Part shown: piece by piece, positions 17,277 to 23,744 of the stretch | Numbering within the stretch: the first letter of the stretch is position 1 | Layout of the letters: each line of letters begins with the position of its first letter | Notes under the pieces: model-generated | What the model was told of the DNA's origin: nothing | The model's input: the letters and a program-made list of their open reading frames with translations, nothing else | The model's database searches: none | From: Deltaproteobacteria bacterium | GTDB taxonomy: Bacteria; Desulfobacterota; Syntrophia; Syntrophales; UBA5619 | Assembly (NCBI GenBank): GCA_026388365.1 | Contig: JAPLJW010000257.1 | Location: 1-34,936 of the forward strand | Length of the DNA stretch: 34,936 nucleotides | Direction of reading: 5' to 3' | Position numbers and translations under genes: made by a program

Positions 17277-17304
17277 TGTCATTCCCGCGTAAGCGAGAGT
17301 GACA
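17277..17304. repeat. solo palindromic hairpin between PTS EIIB and EIIC
   Basis: A 28-bp inverted repeat with left arm TGTCATTCCCGC, loop GTAA and right arm GCGAGAGTGACA. It matches the outer ends of the longer elements at 5948 and 24413 with the centre missing. A T-run follows on the plus strand. On the transcribed minus strand it forms an intercistronic hairpin inside the PTS operon. Confidence 0.75.
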
Positions 17305-17322
17305 ACTTTTTTTACGAAGTCG

Positions 17323-17823
17323 TCAAGATTGCATTTTTCGGACGATTTCAAAAAGATCGATCGGTTTTTCCCGGGGGACGCGCCGCAATTCGATCTTCAC
17401 GCCGGCCTCCTGCAGGCTGGTAATGTCACGGATATCGTCATCACTCAGAAAAACGGTGGGAGTGCAGCACAGTTTGCACTCGTCGTTGAAGATATTTCCG
17501 ATATTCAACTGATCGAAAAGGAATCCGAGACGGCGGGCCGTCCAGGCATCGGAGACCTTGCTGAAAAGAACGATGGTTTTCGGACCGCGGCCCCGGTTGA
17601 AGGGGTAGGTCTCAGCAAATTCAGCGACGCCGCAGACGATGACCTTGACCCCGCTGGGAACCGCCATCCGGATCACCGTCTCGCGGAAATAATCGGAGGC
17701 CGTCTGATCATCCACAACGACGATGCAGGAGGCCCTGAGAAAGGGAATCCAAGCTTCCAGAATTTGACCATGAACCAGCCGGTTGTCGACCCGCACGAGG
17801 GCTATATCCAATGAAGCTTGCAA
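17323..17823 (-). CDS. PTS mannose/sorbose-family EIIB
   Basis: A 166-aa cytoplasmic phosphotransferase component. The phosphorylated His is in RVDNRLVHGQI (His18 if the first codon is TTG 17823). Later VVDDQTASDYFRET and the FLSDDDIRDITSLQEAGVKIELR-type segment (split: FLSDDDIRDI, QEAGVKIELR) match the family. It accepts phosphate from EIIA and passes it to the sugar entering through EIIC. No ATG is available near the N-terminus; TTG 17823, just past the EIIA stop, or TTG 17811 are the likely starts, presumably coupled to EIIA translation. Confidence 0.88.
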   Translation of the reverse strand: MQASLDIALVRVDNRLVHGQILEAWIPFLRASCIVVVDDQTASDYFRETVIRMAVPSGVKVIVCGVAEFAETYPFNRGRGPKTIVLFSKVSDAWTARRLGFLFDQLNIGNIFNDECKLCCTPTVFLSDDDIRDITSLQEAGVKIELRRVPREKPIDLFEIVRKMQS

Positions 17824-17827
17824 TGGC

Positions 17828-18238
17828 CTATCCGACGACTTTCTTGCTTAGAATCTCACTGGCCAGGGAGATGTTTTTGATTCCGTAATCCTTGATGTTC
17901 CGCGCAAACTCCTTGAGGGAGATACCCTCGCGGACGTCGGGCAGTTTCAGGAGCATCGGGAGATTGACACCGGTGATTACCTCAACCTTCCCCTCCTTCA
18001 TAAAGGAGAGGGAAATGTTGGACGGCGTTCCACCGAAGAGATCGGTCAAAATCAGGACCCCCTGTCCCTGATCCAGCTTCTTGATCGCTGCACTGATCTC
18101 TTTCTTCAGATCCTCAACCCCTTTGGTCTGGTCAATCGATATGGGAATGATCCCCTTCATGCTACCCCGGATCAACTCCGCCGCCTTGATCAATTCACTC
18201 CCCAGGTTGCCGTGGGTGGTAATCAGCACGCCGATCAT
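17828..18238 (-). CDS. PTS mannose-family EIIA
   Basis: A 136-aa EIIA of the mannose class. The phosphorylated His9 lies in LITTHGNLG, followed by VLILTDLFGGTPSN and ITGVNLPMLLKL, all hallmark motifs. It receives phosphate from HPr. EI and HPr genes are not in the window. The start is well defined, with GGGGGAG 7 nt upstream of ATG 18238. It is the first gene of the PTS-rimI-pyrKD directon, behind a candidate promoter and a 13-bp tandem repeat. Confidence 0.92.
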   Translation of the reverse strand: MIGVLITTHGNLGSELIKAAELIRGSMKGIIPISIDQTKGVEDLKKEISAAIKKLDQGQGVLILTDLFGGTPSNISLSFMKEGKVEVITGVNLPMLLKLPDVREGISLKEFARNIKDYGIKNISLASEILSKKVVG

Positions 18239-18271
18239 GATTTTTCTCCCCCATGTTCCGATATTGGTGGA

Positions 18272-18300
18272 ACGCTAATGGATTGGATCTCAATTGTCAA
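18272..18300 (-). promoter_or_regulatory. candidate promoter of the PTS-rimI-pyrKD directon
   Basis: On the minus strand TTGACA (18300-18295), a 17-bp spacer and TAGCGT (18277-18272) precede EIIA by about 35 bp. The -35 is perfect and the -10 is weak, which fits an activator-dependent promoter. Confidence 0.48.
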
Positions 18301-18326
18301 GGTGAATCGGATAGGTGAATCGGATA
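18301..18326. repeat. tandem 13-bp repeat abutting the EIIA promoter -35
   Basis: GGTGAATCGGATA occurs twice with no spacer, directly upstream of the -35 box of the EIIA promoter. It could be a regulator site or a simple tandem duplication. Confidence 0.7.
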
Positions 18327-18549
18327 ATCCTTCCGGAATAATCATTCCCTAAAAACATCGACAAAAAACAGCCCTTTGTTGTATGAGGCCGAACTGACCC
18401 GCGTTGTCGTGGAAGGGAAAATGTCCCTCACCGCGATGCTTTGCGAACCCATGGATGAATTACCGGATTTGCAATAATAAGAATGTCGAATATTGACGGA
18501 TTTGCAAAACTATGCAATTTTATGATCGTTAACGGAGGTTCATAAAATC
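18327..18549. other. divergent intergenic region with possible gene-fragment and operator-like repeats
   Basis: The plus frame 18382-18477 reads YEAELTRVVVEGKMSL and onward to DELPDLQ and a stop. It looks like a gene C-terminus of unknown family, with no start of its own. Next, CGGATTTGCAA occurs at 18464-18474 and again at 18497-18507, 33 bp apart. TTGCAAAACTATGCAA at 18502-18517 is an inverted repeat. TTGACG at 18493-18498 could be a -35 for the downstream hydrolase gene. Confidence 0.3.
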
Positions 18550-19530
18550 ATGATTGAAGAAATTCTTCCCAATCTTTACCGTACCGAAATTCCTCTGCCC
18601 AAAAGTCCGCTGAAATGGCTGAATAGCTATATCGTCAAAGGGGAAGACCGGTTTCTGATTATCGATACGGGCTTTAATCGCGAAGAATGCCTAAACGTGA
18701 TGAACGCCAGCCTGCGAGAACTCGGTGTCGACCTGAACAAAACCGATTTTTTTATTACCCATCTTCATGCGGACCACATGGGACTTCTGGGTACACTTGC
18801 CTCGGACAATGCCAAAGTCTACTTTAATGAGCGAGAGGCGCAGTGGATATATGCCCAACGTACGAGGGAGGACTACTGGCAGAAGATTCTGGACGTTTAT
18901 ATCGCCAATGGTTTTGCCGCTGAAGGTGCTCGGACATCCATGGAGAGTCACCCGGCACATAAGTATAGTTCGAAACGAAAGATGGACTTCACCATTGTGA
19001 ACGACGGTGACGTGATAGACGTTGGGGATTTTCACTTTCGATGCGTGACGACCCCCGGGCATTCGCCCGGGCACACGAGCCTTTATGAAGCAGAAAAGAA
19101 AATCCTGGTCGCCGGCGACCACATTCTCTTTGATATTACGCCCAATATCACCTACTGGGTGGATATGGAAAACTCCCTGGAAAAGTACCTGGATAGTCTT
19201 GAGAAGGTCAATGCCCTTGACGTGGAGCTCGTGTTGACGGGGCATCGCCGACTGGTGCATGACCTGCGCGGAAGAGTGAAGGAGTTGCAGAAACACCACC
19301 ACGCCCGGCTGAATGAAGTGCTGGTTGCCCTGGGCGATGGTGAAAAGAACATTCTCCAGACTGCCCCCCACCTTAGCTGGGACATCACCGCCAAGACATG
19401 GGAGGAGTTCCCAGCACAGCAGAAGTGGTTTGCCTTCGGGGAAACCATGGCGCATGTTAAGTATCTTGAATGTAAAGGGATAGTAAGGAGCAAAAACCGG
19501 AATGGCATAATAGTTTATTCACTGGCGTGA
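18550..19530 (+). CDS. MBL-fold hydrolase with C-terminal winged helix
   Basis: A 326-aa metallo-beta-lactamase-fold protein. Motifs are NSYIVKGEDRFLIIDTG, ITHLHADHMGLLG (HxHxDH), TTPGHSPGHTSLY, VAGDHILFDITPN and VLTGHRR, the complete zinc-ligand set. Residues about 255-326 form a winged-helix-like domain (HHARLNEVLVALGDGEKNI, then HVKYLECKGIV) as seen in the LACTB2-like subgroup. The substrate is unknown; LACTB2 relatives are single-strand nucleases, others are hydrolases. GGAGG lies 11 nt before ATG 18550, a slightly long spacing. Its base composition is lower in GC than the left-hand directon but higher than the following EFR1 gene. Confidence 0.83.
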   Translation: MIEEILPNLYRTEIPLPKSPLKWLNSYIVKGEDRFLIIDTGFNREECLNVMNASLRELGVDLNKTDFFITHLHADHMGLLGTLASDNAKVYFNEREAQWIYAQRTREDYWQKILDVYIANGFAAEGARTSMESHPAHKYSSKRKMDFTIVNDGDVIDVGDFHFRCVTTPGHSPGHTSLYEAEKKILVAGDHILFDITPNITYWVDMENSLEKYLDSLEKVNALDVELVLTGHRRLVHDLRGRVKELQKHHHARLNEVLVALGDGEKNILQTAPHLSWDITAKTWEEFPAQQKWFAFGETMAHVKYLECKGIVRSKNRNGIIVYSLA

Positions 19531-19570
19531 ATACTATTTCGTGTTAGAATATATAAATGGGGGTTTTTCT

Positions 19571-20389
19571 TTGTTGAATAAAAAAATTAATACAATGTAT
19601 TTTAGTGCGACAGGTACAACTGAAAAAGTAGTAACTGGAATAGCAAACTCACTTTCAGAGCATGATAAGACAATTACTATTAATAATGTCAATTTCACAT
19701 TACCGGAAGCCAGAGGAAATATAATATCTTTTACCGAAGAAGATCTGGTCATTGTAGGAGTTCCAGTTATTGCAGGCAGGGTGCCCAATGTATTACTAAA
19801 ATATTTAAATACCATTACTGGTAATGGAGCATTAGCAATTAGTGTCGTTGTTTATGGAAATAGAAATTATGACGATGCCTTAATAGAACTTAAAGATATT
19901 CTTGAATTAAGCGGTTTTAAAGTTATTGCAGGAGGAGCATTTATAGGAGAGCATTCATTTTCTAAAACTCTTGCCAAAAACAGACCTGATGAACAAGATA
20001 TGGCTATAGTGAATGATTTTGCCAGGCAAATATATAAAAAGATAACCACTCAAGACGAAATTCAAACTGTAATTGTAACTGGAAATAGACCTTATAGAGA
20101 TTATTACAAGCCTAAAGATAATAATGGTAATCCTTTTGATATTCGCAAGATTGTTCCCAAAACAAATAGCAACTGTATTGATTGTAAACTTTGCACAGGT
20201 GTCTGTCCCATGGGATCCATTGACGCTGGAGATGTATCCAAAGTAATTGGAATTTGTATTAAATGTTGTGCTTGTATTAAGAAATGCCCTGCTCAGGCAA
20301 AGTATTTCGATGATGAGCGTTATTTACGGCATAAAGATGAATTAGAAATAGCGTTTGCCTGTAGACGGGAACCAGAATTGTTTATTTAA
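19571..20389 (+). CDS. EFR1-type flavodoxin-like/4Fe-4S ferredoxin protein
   Basis: A protein of about 272 aa. The N-terminal flavodoxin-like domain has YFSATGTTEKVV (FMN phosphate loop), VGVPVIAGRVP and VVYGNRNYDDAL. The C-terminal domain has two [4Fe-4S] motifs, CIDCKLCTGVCP and CIKCCACIKKCP. This is the EFR1 architecture common in Clostridia and other anaerobes; it probably moves electrons between flavin and clusters, with unknown partners. The start is TTG 19571, with GGGGG 7 nt upstream and the family-typical NKKINTMYFSATG just after it. The frame extends to GTG 19541, and ATG 19595 is another candidate. Base composition is about one third G+C by eye, with many ATA and AGA codons, unlike all neighbours, which suggests horizontal transfer. 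Confidence 0.87.
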   Translation: MLNKKINTMYFSATGTTEKVVTGIANSLSEHDKTITINNVNFTLPEARGNIISFTEEDLVIVGVPVIAGRVPNVLLKYLNTITGNGALAISVVVYGNRNYDDALIELKDILELSGFKVIAGGAFIGEHSFSKTLAKNRPDEQDMAIVNDFARQIYKKITTQDEIQTVIVTGNRPYRDYYKPKDNNGNPFDIRKIVPKTNSNCIDCKLCTGVCPMGSIDAGDVSKVIGICIKCCACIKKCPAQAKYFDDERYLRHKDELEIAFACRREPELFI

Positions 20390-20487
20390 AAAAGTGAGCC
20401 GCATTGATAGGGCACCGCATAGCCGGAAGAGCCTCCACCATTGTCGAAAATCTGTTTCCCACAGTGGTGGCAAAAATGGGTTTGCAT
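20386..20487 (-). pseudogene. short zinc-ribbon-like frame, possibly a gene fragment
   Basis: A 33-codon frame with HFCHHCGKQIFDNGGGSSGY followed by QCGSLF. It has a CxxC knuckle and one further Cys, and its stop overlaps the EFR1 stop on the opposite strand. It lacks a ribosome binding site, and the frame upstream reaches a stop within about 20 codons. I do not recognise the family. It may be a C-terminal remnant or a microprotein. It lies just downstream of the recD remnant in a different frame. Confidence 0.3.
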
Positions 20488-20525
20488 TTCCACGAAGGCT
20501 TCAAAAGATGAACGGACGATGCGAC

Positions 20526-20705
20526 GTTAAACAGCTTCATCCCATAATCATTTTTTATGACCATCACCGGACGTCCCGGGTACCAGGGTCCGTTGATCCG
20601 GATTAGCCTCTCCTCGAAAAGGATACGCTCGCACAGACGGTTGATCTCCGTAACGCCGTAGGGACGCCGGCGGACGGCGCAGAGGATCCGGAAACGGCTG
20701 AACAT
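20526..20705 (-). pseudogene. recD (exodeoxyribonuclease V alpha) internal fragment
   Basis: Sixty codons match the RecD region between the helicase core and the C-terminal motifs: FRILCAVRRRPYGVTEINRL, then WYPGRPVMVIKNDYGMKLFN. E. coli RecD has the equivalent FRLLCALREGPFGV and [22 protein letters not shown]. Homology stops abruptly after LFN, where GDxGI should follow, and there is no recD sequence on the 5' side either, because a stop lies a few codons upstream. Both ends of the gene are therefore lost. It lies downstream of the AddA/RecB-like gene, where recD would be expected. Confidence 0.75.
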
Positions 20706-20918
20706 GGTAAACAGATTCTCCTATTCATACATATTATCAGCATGTTTTCTGTATTACTTAAAGTACTTTATGAGTGTTACTTTCAGGTGCTACAACAGAT
20801 CGCCGGCTGGAGGAATCCGCATCCAGCGGCAATCGTCGTCTCCTTTCTCATTCCCCCTGGTTTACCACAAGGCTCAGCCGTTGGATCCCGCTCTCCTCGG
20901 GAAATATGTATGCCCCGT

Positions 20919-23744
20919 TCAGATCGTTAGTATACGGTGCGGTTCGTCCACAAAGAGCAGGTAGCCTTCGACCGGTTGCCCCGGGAACAACTCCTGCAGG
21001 ATAGTCCGGTAGCGGATCATTTGGATCCGGTACTTGTCGGCAAGATGGCCGACGCGGCCCGTCTTGAAGTCGATAAGGGTGATGCGATCGGGGGCGATGA
21101 TGAGCCGGTCCACGATGCCAAAGGCGCGGGTGTCGGAGATATGTTGTTCCGCGAGGACCCTCCCGGGTCTGAAAATGATCTCGCGCACCTTGGGATCGCC
21201 AAGGAACCGCTCGACGGTGGTCCGTTCATCTGCCGCAAGATTATCCGGGGAAACCGTTTTACGCTCGCTTGTGATCCGGCCAAGGGCCGCGTGGATGCGC
21301 AGACCCCGGTCGATCCCCGCCTCGATGTCGGCCGAGCGCAGGGTCGGATCCATGTCGTCGCTGTCTGCCGGCTCGGCGGGGGCTGCGGGCAGATCGGGCG
21401 CCGCCAGCTCCTCGTAGTGTGCAGGCCTCGGCTTCTCGGGTCCGTAGTCATGGCGCCAGCCGAATTCGGTCCGCTCGGCGTCCGGTATGGATGCCTGGGC
21501 CGTGCGCGCCATCAACTCCCCGAAGCCTTTCAGTGTGCCCTCTTTGTCGGCCCGCAGGAGGATCGTCAGGCTCTGCGCGGCGCGGGTCGCGGCGACATAG
21601 AGAAGGTTGGCCGTCTCTTCGGCCTTTTCCTCCTTCACCGCAGATGCCGCCTCGGCGATGGCCGCGGCTCCCGCGATCGGGCCGGTGGCGAGAAAGGCCA
21701 GTTCGTCCTTGTTTAGAGTTAGCGGACAGCCGTCTGCGGGATGGGGGATCTCGGGCGCCCGGTCGAGCCCCTCTTTCCAGAAGAGGAAGACATGGGGAAA
21801 TTCGAGCCCCTTGGTAGCGTGAATCGTGGCCAGCTTCACCCGGTCGGCGTGCTCTCCCTCGGGGACGGTGATGAGGTGCGACATGGCGAGCAGATAGCGC
21901 AGGAAGGCAGCGCTGTCGACCGCGTCGGGCCGATCGAAGTAGCGCTCCGCCTCGTCCCAGAGCGTCTCGATCAGAACGCGCGGGAAATGGGACGCAAGGT
22001 CGCGCAGGGCTGAGGCAAAGGCGGCAAAACGGTGCGGTCGGGGGGCGTTGCCGACGGTGCCGGCAAGCCGGTCGAGGGCGGCCGTCAGCTCCTCGCCATA
22101 ACCCAGGGCGCTGAGGGAGCGGGGGATGAAGCGACCGTCGTGGCCGGTGAAAAGGGCGATCAGGGAAAGGTAGAGCGCAGTTCCCTCGCGGAGGGACAGG
22201 AGCTCGCGGCCGCGGATCCCCGAGGTGGGGATGGCGGCCTTGGCCAGTGCCGCCGAGGCCTTGTCCATGTGGCCGTTGGTGCGGCAGAGGATGGCGATGG
22301 CGCCCCAGGGGCAGCCGCACTCCGCCTTTTTCCGGGCAATGGCCTCGACGAGCCGCTCGTAGGCCGGATCGTCGCCCCTTTCGCAGGGGGCCGGGATGAC
22401 CGCCACCTCGGAGAGGCCGCCGTAGGGGTGCTTGGGCTTTTCCGGCGGGGCCTGAAGGTTGACCTTGTCGGTGCCGGCAAAGAGCCCGGCGACCAGATGG
22501 TTGAAAAAGGCGATGAGGAGCGGCGTCGAACGGTAGTTATAGGGGAGCGTCTCAGGGGCGATCTGACCGCTTGCGAGGGCGGGGGCGATGGCGTCACGGA
22601 GCGCATCGGGGGCGGCGCCCCGCCACTGGTAGATCGACTGCTTCCAGTCCCCCACGAGGAAGAGCGACCGCTCCCCCTCGGCATTCTCACCCACGGAGCC
22701 GAGGAGATCGTCGATCAACGGGTTGAGAAGGGAGAACTGGATCTGCGACGTGTCCTGGAACTCATCGAGGAGGAGATGGGCCGTCCGGTGGAATCCCAGC
22801 TCGTAGAGGCGGGCGAGGTAGTGCGGCCGGTCGGGGTTCGCAGGTCCGTCGAGGGCGATGAGCAGCCTGGGGACATCGTCGAAATAGAGCCGGCCGAGCC
22901 GCTCCTTCTCTTCGGCAAGGACCGCGGCGCGAAGCGAGCTGAAGCGCTTGAGGAGCGCGCTCCTGAGCCGCTTGGTGTTGACGAGGTGCTGGGCGATAAG
23001 CTTGCGCATGGGCGGGTAGAGCTTTTGCAGGGCGGCGTAGGCGGCGCTCTCGCGGTCGGCCTTGGCCACCTTGACCTCCCTCAAGTCCTCTTTGAGGAAG
23101 AGGGCCCGCTTGAGGTCAGCAGCCGCGAGCGGCTCGAGGAGCGGGGCCGCCACCTGGGTGCGCAGGGTTCCCCGGGTCGCCTCCGCAATCTCCTGCACCT
23201 GCTCCCGCAGCCGGTCGTACTCGGCAATGAGGCGCGCCTGTTCAGTCTTGAGCGCGTCGAGTAGATTCTCGGGGCACTCCCAGGCCTCCAGAGCCTCTTT
23301 CCTCTTGTCCAGCGCCTCGACCAGGGCCTCGGGCTGCATCTGGAGGATGCGGGCCGCGATCACGATGCTTTCGATGTCGGAAAGGATTTGGGGATGCTGG
23401 AAGAAACGCGCGTCGGCGAGTGCGGTGATGATCTCCTTTTCGTGCTCGTCGGCCAATTGCGGCACGTAGGCTTCCGTTGAGAGGAAGCGGTGGAAGAGGG
23501 CATCGATGGTCGAAAAATGCACCCGGCTGGCCCGCATGATGAGCCGGAGCTTCTCGGCAGGGCTCTCGTCGCCCTTTTCGATGGCATCGAGGATCCGCTT
23601 TTCCATCTCCGCAGCCGCGGCGCGGGTGAAGGTGGCGGCGACCACGAATTCCCCTTCCCTTTCGAGGTGGCGGCGGACCTGCTCTGTCAGACGGTAGGTC
23701 TTCCCGGAACCGGCCGAGGCGGTGACGAATAGGCTCTTCACCAT
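20919..23744 (-). CDS. UvrD/RecB-family helicase-nuclease (AddA-like)
   Basis: A 941-aa superfamily 1A helicase with a C-terminal nuclease, the RecB/AddA partner in double-strand-break end resection. Motifs: TASAGSGKTYRL (Walker A, 8-17), AATFTRAAAAEM (Ia), LLLDEFQDTSQ (II), VGDWKQSIYQWRG (III), LPYNYRST (IV), ATIHATKGLEFPHV (V) and LYVAATRA (VI). The last 80 residues hold a PD-(D/E)XK nuclease: GIVDRLI, LIDFKTGR, then IQMIRYR. It is shorter than typical AddA/RecB (over 1100 aa). The start is clear: AGGAGG is 6 nt before ATG 23744, overlapping the addB-like stop by 7 nt, so the two are coupled. The downstream recD remnant suggests descent from a recBCD-like operon. Confidence 0.88.
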   Translation of the reverse strand: MVKSLFVTASAGSGKTYRLTEQVRRHLEREGEFVVAATFTRAAAAEMEKRILDAIEKGDESPAEKLRLIMRASRVHFSTIDALFHRFLSTEAYVPQLADEHEKEIITALADARFFQHPQILSDIESIVIAARILQMQPEALVEALDKRKEALEAWECPENLLDALKTEQARLIAEYDRLREQVQEIAEATRGTLRTQVAAPLLEPLAAADLKRALFLKEDLREVKVAKADRESAAYAALQKLYPPMRKLIAQHLVNTKRLRSALLKRFSSLRAAVLAEEKERLGRLYFDDVPRLLIALDGPANPDRPHYLARLYELGFHRTAHLLLDEFQDTSQIQFSLLNPLIDDLLGSVGENAEGERSLFLVGDWKQSIYQWRGAAPDALRDAIAPALASGQIAPETLPYNYRSTPLLIAFFNHLVAGLFAGTDKVNLQAPPEKPKHPYGGLSEVAVIPAPCERGDDPAYERLVEAIARKKAECGCPWGAIAILCRTNGHMDKASAALAKAAIPTSGIRGRELLSLREGTALYLSLIALFTGHDGRFIPRSLSALGYGEELTAALDRLAGTVGNAPRPHRFAAFASALRDLASHFPRVLIETLWDEAERYFDRPDAVDSAAFLRYLLAMSHLITVPEGEHADRVKLATIHATKGLEFPHVFLFWKEGLDRAPEIPHPADGCPLTLNKDELAFLATGPIAGAAAIAEAASAVKEEKAEETANLLYVAATRAAQSLTILLRADKEGTLKGFGELMARTAQASIPDAERTEFGWRHDYGPEKPRPAHYEELAAPDLPAAPAEPADSDDMDPTLRSADIEAGIDRGLRIHAALGRITSERKTVSPDNLAADERTTVERFLGDPKVREIIFRPGRVLAEQHISDTRAFGIVDRLIIAPDRITLIDFKTGRVGHLADKYRIQMIRYRTILQELFPGQPVEGYLLFVDEPHRILTI

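Noticed and set aside
17277..17315. Plus-strand hairpin plus T-run as a Rho-independent terminator
   Set aside because: No plus-strand gene ends here. The hairpin is better explained as a solo copy of the dispersed palindromic element.
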